A DNA stretch of 64,000 nucleotides from Stenotrophomonas maltophilia (GCF_002205165.1 NZ_NIVS01000014.1:33606-97605), one strand, 5' to 3'; counted from the first letter of the stretch, positions 55,854 through 64,000 are shown. The notes: a model not told the origin generated them from the letters alone. Made by a program: numbers and translations.

Positions 55854-56708
55854 TCAGGGCGAGGCAGGCACGGGCGCCGGGAACATCGTACGCAACGCCT
55901 GCAGGGCCGCTGGGTGATAGATCGTGGCGTGGGTCTCGTCCGGCATCGGCTGGTACTTCACCAGCAGCGAGGGCGAGGCCTGCTGCAACAATGCCGAGAA
56001 CTGCAGCGTGCTGGCCGCCAGTTGCGGCTGGCCACTGCTGGCCAGGAACACCCGCGGCTGCGCCTGGCGGGCGGCCGCCAGTTGCTTCGGTGCATCGGCC
56101 AGCAACTGCCCCCGGTTCCACCATAGGCTGGGGTCGAGCGCGATATAGCTGTTGAACAGCGTGGGGTCCTGCAGCAGCGTCTCCACCACGAACAGACCGG
56201 CCAGCGATTCTCCGATCAGCACCCGCTCGTCGGTGGTCGCATAGCGCTGGCGCACTTCCGGCATCAGCTCGTCCCGCAGGAACGCCCGGTACGCAGCTGA
56301 CCCGCCGATGCGCGGGGCGATCTTCCGATCTTCTGGGTCGCTGCTGGGACCGGTCATGTCACGGCGGCGCTCGGTGTTCTCGATGCCGACCAGCAGGAAC
56401 GGCCGGATGCTGCCGTTGCCGGACAGCACCTGCACCAGCCCCGCCACGTGCAGGAAATCCTCGGCGATACCGCCGTCGGGCATGTAGATGACCGGGAGCG
56501 GCGCCTTCGGGTCCAATCCCCAGGGCTGCGGGCGGTACACGTTGATGCGGCGGGTTTCACCCAGCGCCTTGGAATGCACGGTGAACGTTTCACCGATGAC
56601 CAGCGGCGAGCTGGGTGCGGACAGGGCCGGCTCGCCGGCCAGCGAGGGTGCAACGGAACCGGTAAGCAGCAACAGGGACAGCAAGAACTGGCGCATGGCG
56701 CGATCCAT
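55854..56708 (-). CDS. Secreted alpha/beta hydrolase of the IroE/Fes-type esterase family
   Basis: 284-aa protein with a signal peptide (FLLSLLLLTGSVAPSLAG) and an esterase-D-like catalytic domain: VIYMPDGG, LLVGIENTERRRDMTGP, nucleophile elbow IGESLAGLFVVET (Ser about residue 165), and late His in DETHATIYHP. Similar proteins hydrolyse siderophore or other esters in the periplasm. ATG 56696 would remove four residues. No iron-transport gene is adjacent, so the siderophore link is only a family hint. Confidence 0.88.
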   Translation of the reverse strand: MDRAMRQFLLSLLLLTGSVAPSLAGEPALSAPSSPLVIGETFTVHSKALGETRRINVYRPQPWGLDPKAPLPVIYMPDGGIAEDFLHVAGLVQVLSGNGSIRPFLLVGIENTERRRDMTGPSSDPEDRKIAPRIGGSAAYRAFLRDELMPEVRQRYATTDERVLIGESLAGLFVVETLLQDPTLFNSYIALDPSLWWNRGQLLADAPKQLAAARQAQPRVFLASSGQPQLAASTLQFSALLQQASPSLLVKYQPMPDETHATIYHPAALQALRTMFPAPVPASP

Positions 56709-56793
56709 CAAGGGCAGGCAGCGAGCATAACCGCCGCACCGCCGGAATCGTTTCGACTGGCGTGGCTGAATCGCCCGGATCGATACGCGTGCC

Positions 56794-57105
56794 TCACGGC
56801 AACGTGAATTTCCGCGCCATCCGCAGCGGCCACACCGAGGTGAACTGCGCGCCACCCACCAGCCGGTATGCTGCCGAAACACTGTGCAGCACCCCCATCG
56901 CCTCCAACACATCCTTGGTCTTCCGGAACGTCGGGCGCGGATCTGCCGTGAACATGAAAAGGTTGATCTCTTTCGCGCTGACGTCGTAACCGTCCAGCGT
57001 CGCCGCCTTGCCGAGCGCGGCGGTCAGCTCGGCCTCCAGCGTGGCCAGGAACGCCTCATCGTCCAGCGATTTGCGCCAGAACTTGATCACAAGCTGGTAA
57101 TCCAT
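56794..57105 (-). CDS. Uncharacterised protein
   Basis: 103-aa soluble alpha/beta protein (MDYQLVIKFWRKSLDDEAFL ... RPTFRKTKDVLEAM). No signal peptide or membrane segment. It follows the TetR gene on the same strand after 55 bp. Family not recognised. Confidence 0.75.
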   Translation of the reverse strand: MDYQLVIKFWRKSLDDEAFLATLEAELTAALGKAATLDGYDVSAKEINLFMFTADPRPTFRKTKDVLEAMGVLHSVSAAYRLVGGAQFTSVWPLRMARKFTLP

Positions 57106-57160
57106 CAGGCGGACCCGTCGTTGAAGAAGTGAACCGCCAAGGTTACCCGCATGGCGGGCA

Positions 57161-57712
57161 TCACGTTGTCTTTGAAGCGGCGGCAATCATTTGCGCCAGG
57201 CGGTCGGCGATGGCCTGCCCCACCTCCGGCGCCAGGCGCGAGCGCGACAGCGCTTCGAACACCCACAGGCCATCGGCGGCGAGTTTGGCGATGAACAGGT
57301 CCAGGGCGGCCGGGTCGCTCAGGTCCTGCGGCGTCGGCGGCGACCAGCGCTCGGCCACGGTCGCCCAGGGCTGCACGTTCTCGTCGGTCGCCGCCGCGTC
57401 GAACATCAGCTGCAGTTCGGCGCGGGTCGCGGTCTGCGCGCAGGTCAATGCGTACGCCTGGTAGCGCTCGGTCGCCTCGGCGGCCTCGGCGGGCTTGCCG
57501 GCCACCTGGATCAGGCTCGCCTCCCACGTCCCAGCCAGGTGCTGGTGGATGCCCTGCAGCAGCGCGTCGCGCGAGGGGAAGTGATACAGCAGCCCGCCCC
57601 GGGCGATGCCGGATTCGGTGGCGACCGCCTCGAAGGTCAGTGCGGTGATGCCATCGCGTTCGATCACGCGGACGGCGGCGTCGAGGATATTGGTTCGGTT
57701 GCTGGGGCGCAT
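57161..57712 (-). CDS. TetR-family transcriptional regulator
   Basis: 183-aa regulator from ATG 57712. HTH: ILDAAVRVIERDGITALTFEAV ... GIARGGLLYHFPSRDALL; C-terminal ligand domain. It starts 4 bp after the stop of the MFS pump gene, so pump and regulator share an operon and it probably represses its own transcription through the palindrome at 59260. Confidence 0.92.
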   Translation of the reverse strand: MRPSNRTNILDAAVRVIERDGITALTFEAVATESGIARGGLLYHFPSRDALLQGIHQHLAGTWEASLIQVAGKPAEAAEATERYQAYALTCAQTATRAELQLMFDAAATDENVQPWATVAERWSPPTPQDLSDPAALDLFIAKLAADGLWVFEALSRSRLAPEVGQAIADRLAQMIAAASKTT

Positions 57713-57716
57713 GGGC

Positions 57717-59222
57717 TCAGTGGGCGTGGGAGACGGTGGTGGCGGTGCCGGGGCCATGGCGGCGCAGCAGCACGCCGGTGACGACGGTACCGAGCAGCAA
57801 CACAGCGGCGATCACATACAGTATCCAGACATAGCTGGCATCGTAGGCGCTGGCGGCGGCACGGAGCCAGCCTGCATCCGCACCGGGCTGCGCGGCCAAG
57901 GCGAACGCCTGCTGGATGCTCTCGCCCGCCGCAGCATCCACACCGGCCGGCAGCGTCACGGTGGCCGAGTACAGCGCGGCGATCAGGCTGCCCAGCAGCG
58001 AGACGGCGAACAGGCTGCCGAACTCATAGGACACCTCCTCCACCGAGGACGCCATGCCGGCGCGGTGCGGCGGCACGTTGCCGATGATCGCGGTGGAGGC
58101 CACCGAAATGGTCGCGCCCATGCCCAGCCCGGTGAGCAGCAGCCCGGCAATGGTCCAGCCCAGGTCGCTGCCGAACGTCACCGCCACCAGCAGCACGCCG
58201 ACGGTGCCTGTGCCGAGTCCGCCGGTGATCAGCGGCAGCAGCCCGACGCGGTGCAGGAACGCGCCGCCGAAGATCGCGCTGGGCAGGCAGCCGAGCGCCA
58301 CCACCGACACCAACAGACCGGCCTGCAGCGGCGTGTAGTCGGCCACCAGCTGGAAGCGTTGCGTGGTCAGCAACTGCAGGCCGGCGATGGCGAACATCGC
58401 AAAGGCCGCCGACAGCACACCGGCCAGGAACGGCGCATTGCGGAAGATCGCCACATCGAGCATGGGATACGGCAGACGACGCTGGCGACGCAGGAACAGC
58501 ACCAGACCGACCACGAAGACCAGCCCCGCGCCCGCGGCCAGCGGCCCGTTCGGCGGCGCATGCGCGATCTCCTTGATCGCCACCACCAGTCCGGACAAGG
58601 CAACCAGGCTGAGCAGCGAGGAAATCAGATCCCACGGCTTGCTGGCATCGGGCCGGCCGTGGGGTGCGAACAGCACTGCACCGGCCATGGCCAGCAGCAC
58701 GATCGGGACATTGATCAGGAACACCGAGCCCCACCAGAAGTGCGCCAGCAACACGCCACCCACGATCGGGCCGATCGCGCTGCCGATGATGGAGATACAC
58801 CCCCACACCGCGATCGCCAGATTGCGCTCGCGTTCGTCGTCGAAGGTCAGGCTGATCAGCGCCAGGGTGGCCGGCATCATCGCCGCGGCGCCCACCGCGA
58901 GCAGCGCACGCGCGGCGATGAGCAGGTTGGCATCCGGGGCGACCGCGGCCAGCAGCGAGGCGATGCCGAAGATCACCAGGCCGATCAGGAACATCCGGCG
59001 GTGTCCCAGCCGGTCGCCGAGGGTGCCCGCACCGAGCAGCAACCCGGCCATCACCAGCGGATAGGCGTTGATGATCCAAAGGCCCTGCAGCGGCGTGGCC
59101 CCCAGTTCGGCGGTCAAGGTGGGCAAGGCGGTGTACAGCACCGAATTGTCGAGCGTGATCAGCAACAGGCCGGCGGCCACGGTGAGCAGCAGGCTCCAGC
59201 GCTGGGTCTTGGTGGGGGTCAT
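57717..59222 (-). CDS. MFS drug transporter, DHA2 family (14 TM; SmvA-like)
   Basis: 501-aa multidrug proton antiporter with 14 predicted TMs. DHA2 marks are LDNSVLYTALPTLTAELG at the first TM, motif A GDRLGHRRMFL, and motif C-like GSAIGPIVGGVL. Closest in pattern to SmvA/QacA-type exporters of cationic biocides. Substrate inferred only from family. Confidence 0.9.
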   Translation of the reverse strand: MTPTKTQRWSLLLTVAAGLLLITLDNSVLYTALPTLTAELGATPLQGLWIINAYPLVMAGLLLGAGTLGDRLGHRRMFLIGLVIFGIASLLAAVAPDANLLIAARALLAVGAAAMMPATLALISLTFDDERERNLAIAVWGCISIIGSAIGPIVGGVLLAHFWWGSVFLINVPIVLLAMAGAVLFAPHGRPDASKPWDLISSLLSLVALSGLVVAIKEIAHAPPNGPLAAGAGLVFVVGLVLFLRRQRRLPYPMLDVAIFRNAPFLAGVLSAAFAMFAIAGLQLLTTQRFQLVADYTPLQAGLLVSVVALGCLPSAIFGGAFLHRVGLLPLITGGLGTGTVGVLLVAVTFGSDLGWTIAGLLLTGLGMGATISVASTAIIGNVPPHRAGMASSVEEVSYEFGSLFAVSLLGSLIAALYSATVTLPAGVDAAAGESIQQAFALAAQPGADAGWLRAAASAYDASYVWILYVIAAVLLLGTVVTGVLLRRHGPGTATTVSHAH

Positions 59223-59254
59223 GAGGGCAACGCATGCATTGAGCGGGGGTCGTA

Positions 59255-59273
59255 ACTATACAGGATGTCCTGT
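59255..59273 (-). promoter_or_regulatory. Palindromic operator over the MFS promoter
   Basis: ACAGGA-TG-TCCTGT (59260-59273) is a perfect palindrome abutting TATAGT (minus strand, 59260-59255), a good -10 for the MFS gene 33 bp downstream. This is the expected layout for a TetR operator. Confidence 0.6.
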
Positions 59274-59436
59274 TTGGTTTGATCGACCCCGCCCTGGCCG
59301 TGTTCAGCGTGCGTCGGGCGATGCCATGCGCACTGCGCCGATGGCCGGTTCCCCGGCCAACTGGCGTTGTTCAGATGGCAGGGGGGCTCACCCGGGCAGG
59401 CGCGCCAGCCCGGTATGCACGGTGTCGGGGATTGCT

Positions 59437-59706
59437 ATGGACGGACAGAAAGAGGCATTTCGGCAGGCACACGCCGAGTTGGAGCAGTGCTGGACGCGCG
59501 GCAGATCGGCCGCCGAGCGATGGGCGGTCTACGACGGTATCCACGACCGGCTGGTCGCGCAGTGGCCAGCCGACGCCAATCGCATCGTGGGCATGATGGT
59601 GATGTGGGTCACCGAGATACGCGGCGCCTGCCCTTCGCCGTATGGCCTGGCCGAGCCAGGACACAACGAGGTGCTGCGGCTGCACGCCTCCCGCATCGAT
59701 TCGTGA
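59437..59706 (+). CDS. Uncharacterised small protein
   Basis: 89-aa soluble protein (MDGQKEAFRQAHAELEQCW ... RIVGMMVMWVTEIRG). Start ATG 59437. No close upstream partner; convergent with the next leftward gene 3 bp away. Family not recognised. Confidence 0.65.
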   Translation: MDGQKEAFRQAHAELEQCWTRGRSAAERWAVYDGIHDRLVAQWPADANRIVGMMVMWVTEIRGACPSPYGLAEPGHNEVLRLHASRIDS

Positions 59707-59709
59707 AGG

Positions 59710-60045
59710 CTACGGTGCCGGCGGATGGAGAGGCGCGTTGTGTCCGGCGACTTCCATGTTGATCCCATTGATCAGCGCCGATATGGCGGTGGCCAGGCGG
59801 CGGCTGTCGGCGATGGAGCCGAAGAACAGGATCGAGGTCCCGTCCAGTTCGACGCCAGCCAGGCCGAGTTCGCCCTGGAGCGCGGCAACGCGTTCGTCGA
59901 ACAGTTTCAACCAGTGCGCATCGGGCGCGACATCGAGCATGGCCACGATCGCCTCGTCCGCACCATGGTCGACAATGGTCTGCAGCGTCGGAACGTCGAA
60001 GCCCAGCAGGCGGGGAACGCTGCTGTCCGGAAGAGGAATACTCAT
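59710..60045 (-). CDS. Uncharacterised protein
   Basis: 111-aa soluble protein beginning MSIPLPDSSVPRLLGFDVP with AAGAG upstream of the ATG. Alternating helix and strand, no signal. Family not recognised. Its stop faces the stop of the gene at 59437-59706. Confidence 0.7.
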   Translation of the reverse strand: MSIPLPDSSVPRLLGFDVPTLQTIVDHGADEAIVAMLDVAPDAHWLKLFDERVAALQGELGLAGVELDGTSILFFGSIADSRRLATAISALINGINMEVAGHNAPLHPPAP

Positions 60046-60127
60046 GTGACCATGGTAGCCGGTAAGCCGGGGCGGTGCTGCCAGGCGGCCGACGACAGCT
60101 GAAGCGTTGTGGTTCGCCATGACGCGC

Positions 60128-60154
60128 AAAGGCCCGGCCAGATCGGCCGGGCCC
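60128..60154 (-). terminator. Terminator-like hairpin after the Gln-rich gene
   Basis: GGCCCGGCC-AGAT-CGGCCGGGCC stem; on the minus strand it ends in TTT, so it is a moderate terminator 20 bp beyond the stop at 60175. Confidence 0.6.
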
Positions 60155-60174
60155 ACGATGCGTACCGCGTTGTC

Positions 60175-60345
60175 CTACTCTTCCTGATCGTTCTGCTGGC
60201 CTTGGCGCTGGCCCTGCTGGTCCTGCTGTTGCTGCTGCTTCTGGGCATCGCGGTCGCGCTGATCCTGCTGGTCCTGCTGGCCCTGCTGCGGGGTGTTGCG
60301 CTGCGGATCGTTCTGACCCTGCTGCGGGTTCGGGGTGTTGGCCAT
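60175..60345 (-). CDS. Glutamine-rich small protein
   Basis: 56 aa from ATG 60345, preceded by GGAG 8 bp upstream (the longer ATG at 60369 has no such site). About 40% Gln, with runs of QQ and Asp/Arg, ending QQNDQEE. Low-complexity and probably disordered. A functional gene is suggested by the ribosome site and downstream hairpin. Confidence 0.6.
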   Translation of the reverse strand: MANTPNPQQGQNDPQRNTPQQGQQDQQDQRDRDAQKQQQQQDQQGQRQGQQNDQEE

Positions 60346-60615
60346 TGCCGTATCTCCGGTGTTCGGCATCGAAGTGGTGCCGGTGAATCCACGCTAGGCC
60401 TGCCTGCGTTACCCATGCGTGCGTGGCGGACGTGCGGCCATGCACGCGCCGGGCACCTGCGTAAACAATTCAGAACGCAGCGGAAAACGTCGCCGATAGA
60501 GCACAGTGCGTTCACTGCCGTCAGCCGTGATCTGCAGCGCATCGACAATCCCTTGATGCCGGCGCGCTCATGCTCGGCACGAAACGCCCTTGCCGGGCCC
60601 GACCGAGGACTTGCC

Positions 60616-61026
60616 ATGACGCCGCTCCGCTCGCTGCTGCTGACCTCCCTGCTCGCCCTGACGCCGATGCTGGCCACCGCGGCGCACAAGGTCACCACCA
60701 CCCCCGTTCACTTCACCAAGGGCGCCAGCAGCGCCACCCTGCGTGGCACGTTGTCCGGATATGAGACCGTGCGCTACACGATCGCCGCGCGTGCCGGCCA
60801 GACCATGGCGGTGACGATCGACGGCAGCCCGAACGCCAACTTCAATGTCTTCGCGCCAGGCGTGACGCCGGGCCAGGGCGAGGCGCTGGGCAGCAACGAC
60901 GAGAAGCGGCGCTGGAGTGGCACGCTGCCGACCACCGGCACCTATGTGGTGCAGGTCTATCAGATGCGTGCGCAGGCGCGCCGTGGCGAGAAGGCACCGC
61001 ACAGCCTGACCGTCGCCATCCGCTGA
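60616..61026 (+). CDS. Probable periplasmic g-type lysozyme inhibitor (PliG-like)
   Basis: 136 aa with a signal peptide ending near residue 22 (ALTPMLATAA). The pattern VHFTKGASSATLRGTLSGYETVRY ... GQTMAVTIDG ... FAPG ... GTYVVQVYQMRAQARRGEK follows the PliG/YcgK layout as I recall it: FxKGxSSA, SG-x-Y, then the C-terminal RxxAR segment. This would protect peptidoglycan in the periplasm. The match is by eye and is not proof. Confidence 0.6.
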   Translation: MTPLRSLLLTSLLALTPMLATAAHKVTTTPVHFTKGASSATLRGTLSGYETVRYTIAARAGQTMAVTIDGSPNANFNVFAPGVTPGQGEALGSNDEKRRWSGTLPTTGTYVVQVYQMRAQARRGEKAPHSLTVAIR

Positions 61027-61081
61027 GCCCCGCCCCGGGTATGCTCGGGGGTGTCGGCTTCGTCCACGCAAGGGCCCCGGG

Positions 61082-61750
61082 ATGGACTTCCTCAAACTGC
61101 TGCGGTCGCTGGAAGAGTTTCTCTACGAGCTGTGTACCTGGCTCCTGTTCTTCCCGCGCACGCTGTACCGCGTGGTCGTGCATCCGCGCCGGATGGCGCA
61201 ATACGTGGATACCGAGCTGAAGGAAAAGCTGGAGCGCCAGTTCGATGATGCGATCAGCCCGCCGATGTTCCTGATGCTGGCGGTGCTGGTCGCGCACGGC
61301 GTCGAGCTGATGCTGCACCAGCAGGTGGTCGGCACCGGGGCGCTGTCGCGCTCGGTGTTCGGCAACGAAGAAAGCCTGCTGCTGTACCGCTCGATCACCT
61401 TTGCGATCTGGCCACTGGTGACCACCACGCACCTGTTGCGGCGCAAGCACGTGCCGATGACCCGCGAGTCGCTGCGACGCCCCTTCTTCATGCAGTGCTA
61501 TCTGACCGCACCGTTTGCGGTGGCGCTGTCCACCAGCATGGTGTTCGTGCGGCTGCCGGGCCAGCTGTCGACCACACTGGGCATCACGGTGGGGGTGATC
61601 GCCGCGCTCTGGTATGCGGTGGTGCAGGCCGGATGGCTGAAGGTCGCGCTTCAACGTTCCTGGCTGAACACGATCCTGTCCACCGTGTGGGTGCTGGTGT
61701 TGGGGTCACTCATCAACATCACGATCGGGATGATCCTGCTGTCGAATTGA
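61082..61750 (+). CDS. Uncharacterised polytopic membrane protein
   Basis: 222 aa with an N-terminal amphipathic region (residues 1-60) and five hydrophobic segments (about residues 60-80, 100-118, 138-158, 163-185, 195-222). Resembles Yip1-type domains in layout. Its last 32 bp overlap the 3' end of the convergent acetyltransferase. Confidence 0.8.
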   Translation: MDFLKLLRSLEEFLYELCTWLLFFPRTLYRVVVHPRRMAQYVDTELKEKLERQFDDAISPPMFLMLAVLVAHGVELMLHQQVVGTGALSRSVFGNEESLLLYRSITFAIWPLVTTTHLLRRKHVPMTRESLRRPFFMQCYLTAPFAVALSTSMVFVRLPGQLSTTLGITVGVIAALWYAVVQAGWLKVALQRSWLNTILSTVWVLVLGSLINITIGMILLSN

Positions 61751-62300
61751 GTGCGTCGGTGGACGCCTCCGGAAGGCGCGAATAGAGGTCGAAATCGCGC
61801 GACACGCCCGCCACCCGACGGTACCGGCGCAGCCGCCCCTCATGCTCGAAGCCACAGCGGCGAAGTACACCCGCCGAGGCGACATTGGTATCCAGTACCG
61901 AGGCCTGGATCCGCTGCCAGCCGAACTGTCGCCACGCCCACGCAACCACTCCGTTGCACACGGCACTGGCGATGCCGCGCCGCCAGTAGTGCGGTGCAAG
62001 CTCGTAGGCGATCTCGGCCGTGCCGTGCTGCACGTTGATGCTGTGGAAACCGATGCTGCCTGCCAGCACACCCTGGGCGTCGATGATGGCCAAGCGGACC
62101 TGCGATGCGGACGCATCGTCGCCGCAGGCCTCCAGGATCGGCAGCAGATCCTCGGCCGAGGACAGCGACCAGCTGGTCAGGGCGGTCACTTCGGGCAGGC
62201 GCAATACCGCATACCACGCGTGCGCGTCTTCCGGCCGCAGCCAGCGCAGGGAGACACCGGGGACACCGGCGGGCGGCAAGGCAACAGGCGATGGGGTCAC
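61719..62300 (-). CDS. RimJ/RimL-type GNAT acetyltransferase
   Basis: 193 aa from GTG 62300, chosen for its GGAG site at 7 bp; the longer frame is preceded by none. Residues for acetyl-CoA binding: YWRRGIASAVCNGVV (about 100-115). Also LDTNVASAGVLRRCGFEHEGRLRRYRR. Members acetylate ribosomal proteins or small molecules. Confidence 0.88.
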   Translation of the reverse strand: MTPSPVALPPAGVPGVSLRWLRPEDAHAWYAVLRLPEVTALTSWSLSSAEDLLPILEACGDDASASQVRLAIIDAQGVLAGSIGFHSINVQHGTAEIAYELAPHYWRRGIASAVCNGVVAWAWRQFGWQRIQASVLDTNVASAGVLRRCGFEHEGRLRRYRRVAGVSRDFDLYSRLPEASTDALNSTAGSSRS

Positions 62301-62483
62301 AGCGATCTCCAGCGAGGCGTACCGCCATTCAAGCGAACACGAGCGGCGTGCACAAGCGTGCAGGCGCACACTTCATGGGGTCCGCCCCGCCGCTCCCCGA
62401 TCAACCGCCATGTCCCGCATATCCTTTCCCTGCCCTTCCATGCGACCCTTTGGGAACGTTTTCATGGAATGGAGGGATTCCAC

Positions 62484-63356
62484 ATGCTGTCTCGTTTCCA
62501 CCGGCCCGCGCTGCTGGCCCTGATGATGTTCGCCGGCCCGCTGGGCAGCGCCTGGGCGCAGGCGCCGGACGCATTGAAAGTAATGTCGTTCAACGTGCGC
62601 ACGCCGGCCGATACCGACCCGGGCAAGCGCTGGGAAGACCGCCGCGATGCGATGGTCACGCTGATCCGTGAGCAGAAGCCCGAGGTGATCGGCACCCAGG
62701 AGCTGGTACAGAAACAGGGCGAATACCTGGTCGCGCACCTGCCGGGCTACACCCTGTTCGGCAGGGACCGCCGCGGTGGCAACGGTGATGAACACATGGG
62801 CGTGCTGTACGACAGCGCGCGCCTGAAGGTGCTCGAGTCGGGCGACTTCTGGCTCTCCGATACGCCCGATGTGCCGGGCAGCATCACCTGGGGCAACCTG
62901 TTCCCGCGCATGGTGACCTGGGCGCTGTTCCAGCGTCAGGCCGACGGCCAGCGCTTCTACCTGTTCAATACCCACCTGCCCTACCGCGATGAAGACGAGC
63001 CGCGCCGCGTGCTCGGTGCGAAGCTGATCGTCTCGCGGCTGGCAACGCTGCCCCAGGACATCCCGGTGGTGGTCACCGGCGATTTCAACAGTGAGCCCGG
63101 CAGCGACACCTACAAGGCCTTCACCGCCGTGTTGGGCGATGCACGCAAACTCGCCGGCAAGGTCGATGGCCCACGTCTGACCTTCCACGATTTCACCGGT
63201 AAGCCGACGGTGGAACTGGACTGGATCCTGGTGCGCGGTTTCACCGTGGACCGCTTCAGCACACTGGACCAGAAGCCCGGTGGCGTGCTGCCCTCCGATC
63301 ACTACCCGGTGCAGGCCGAACTGCGGTTCCCCGCGCCAACGCCGGCCGGCAGGTAA
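62484..63356 (+). CDS. Secreted endonuclease/exonuclease/phosphatase-family protein
   Basis: 290-aa exported EEP-fold hydrolase. Start ATG 62484 with GGAGGG at 8 bp; signal peptide of about 23 residues. Catalytic motifs: KVMSFNVR (Asn), GTQELV (Glu metal ligand), THLPYRDED, VVTGDFNSEPGS (Asp/Asn), DWILVRG and SDHYPVQA (Asp-His). Substrate class (phosphodiester or phospholipid) cannot be set from motifs alone. Confidence 0.93.
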   Translation: MLSRFHRPALLALMMFAGPLGSAWAQAPDALKVMSFNVRTPADTDPGKRWEDRRDAMVTLIREQKPEVIGTQELVQKQGEYLVAHLPGYTLFGRDRRGGNGDEHMGVLYDSARLKVLESGDFWLSDTPDVPGSITWGNLFPRMVTWALFQRQADGQRFYLFNTHLPYRDEDEPRRVLGAKLIVSRLATLPQDIPVVVTGDFNSEPGSDTYKAFTAVLGDARKLAGKVDGPRLTFHDFTGKPTVELDWILVRGFTVDRFSTLDQKPGGVLPSDHYPVQAELRFPAPTPAGR

Positions 63357-63437
63357 GCCGGCGCGCGATGGGCGGTCAGCGCACCGTCCATCGCCTGCGC
63401 ATGGCCGCACCGCGGCCCTGCGCTTCCAGCATCCGGA

Positions 63438-63710
63438 TCACGGCTGGCGCTCATCGATCTTCTGCAACAGCCGGTACAGCGCCTGGTGCTGCTCGCGTGC
63501 CTGGCAGATCCGCGCGCCGATGGCGATGAACACACCGGTGGCGATCAGGCCGATCTCGAACAGGCCTTCAGTGAGGCAACAGAATCCCATGGCGACCGCG
63601 ATGATCGCCACCAGCAGCAATGCGATCACGCCACGCGAAAGTCCCGCGCCGGACCCCATACCCGGGTCCTGCACAGGCGGACGGACGGGACGCCACTGAT
63701 TGGGTTGCAT
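63438..63710 (-). CDS. Small membrane protein
   Basis: 90-aa protein from ATG 63710 with two hydrophobic segments (about residues 28-45 and 47-65; GVIALLLVAIIAVAMGF and LIATGVFIAIGARI) and a short C-terminal helix. Family not recognised. Confidence 0.7.
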   Translation of the reverse strand: MQPNQWRPVRPPVQDPGMGSGAGLSRGVIALLLVAIIAVAMGFCCLTEGLFEIGLIATGVFIAIGARICQAREQHQALYRLLQKIDERQP

Positions 63711-63831
63711 GCGGGCCACTCCAGAGAACAACCCACGCTTTTAGCACCGTGTGCGGAGACCGTGCAGAGGCAAAGCCGTCAACCGCGACGCACTGCGCAA
63801 CGGATGTGACGGCTGTTGCCCATTCTTCGAG

Positions 63832-63860
63832 GGGGGGCGGCGACCTCGCCGCCCCCCCCC
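63832..63860. terminator. GC-rich hairpin before the lipoprotein gene end
   Basis: A run of G and GGCGGCGA facing TCGCCGCC and a run of C form a long stem 15 bp beyond the stop at 63875. No T-run, so it is a structural end hairpin rather than a classic terminator. Confidence 0.5.
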
Positions 63861-63874
63861 TGACCCTCGCCCGG

Positions 63875-64000
63875 TCAGCGCTGCGTGACCGCCACCGGGG
63901 TGTTCGCCGCATCCTGCTGCTGGCCCCAGCCACCCAAGGCCTTGTACACACCGACCACGCTGACGTTGACCGTGGATTCGGCCTCGGCGCGCTCGCCACG
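63875..64000 (-). CDS. RND efflux outer-membrane lipoprotein, NodT/OprM family (C-terminal end only)
   Basis: Minus-strand reading gives RGERAEAESTVNVSVVGVYK then ALGGWGQQQ and a short tail. The VYKALGGxW pattern is the conserved C-terminus of OprM/NodT-type outer-membrane factors. The rest of the gene lies beyond the window edge. It may belong to another RND system; it is 57 kb away from the one at the left end. Confidence 0.8.
   Translation of the reverse strand, partial: RGERAEAESTVNVSVVGVYKALGGWGQQQDAANTPVAVTQR

Overview
The window is gram-negative, high-GC chromosomal DNA whose gene content points to the Xanthomonadaceae, most likely Stenotrophomonas. The signs are: palindromic GTAG-type repeats (SMAG-like) at many transcript ends; a FimX-type degenerate GGDEF/EAL protein of Xanthomonas length; a divergent fur/omlA pair; an hrcA-grpE-dnaK-dnaJ heat-shock cluster; and a tmRNA tag of the ANDDNYGS...FAIAA type. 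I cannot name the species. The region is almost entirely core genome. I see no insertion sequence, prophage, CRISPR array, tRNA or rRNA.

Layout. 1-6.9 kb: a leftward efflux operon with one periplasmic adaptor and two different RND permeases, the second running off the left edge. 7.1-7.9 kb: two small c-type cytochromes. 8-14 kb: an ABC-F ATPase (uup), a LysR/YeiH divergent pair, dbpA and apt. 14-20.4 kb: selO, a glutathione transferase, a cold-shock protein with a long leader, a YaiI-family protein, an RluA-family pseudouridine synthase, yaeQ and a flavoprotein. 20.4-23.9 kb: fimX and fabV. 24-29.8 kb: the leftward queA-tgt-yajC-secD-secF cluster, joining queuosine tRNA modification to the accessory Sec translocase. 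30-37 kb: a class III aminotransferase, a LOG-family gene, a large GAF-GAF-GGDEF-EAL protein, and an ECF sigma factor with an overlapping membrane partner that looks like its anti-sigma factor. 37-42 kb: a YigZ protein, an ABC exporter, prephenate dehydrogenase and pyridoxal kinase.

42-49 kb holds dnaJ, dnaK, grpE and hrcA (all leftward) and recN. 49-53.5 kb holds a LysR regulator divergent from an SGNH hydrolase, then fur, bamE/omlA, rnfH, ratA and smpB. The SmpB partner RNA, tmRNA, lies 1.8 kb further on at 55.4-55.8 kb, so both trans-translation components are in the window. The last 8 kb are more variable: an esterase, an MFS pump with its TetR regulator and a palindromic operator, several short uncharacterised proteins (one glutamine-rich), a probable PliG-type lysozyme inhibitor, two acetyltransferase or membrane genes whose 3' ends overlap, a secreted EEP-family hydrolase, and the C-terminal end of an RND outer-membrane lipoprotein.

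I found no large novel system. The observations most worth a second look are small and non-coding: a cluster of three DnaA-box-like sites beside a perfect inverted repeat in a convergent intergenic gap (39.73-39.84 kb), and two genes (the LOG gene and the class III aminotransferase) preceded by short leaders that end in intrinsic-terminator-like hairpins. The two unequal RND permeases and the proline/alanine-rich anti-sigma candidate are also notable.
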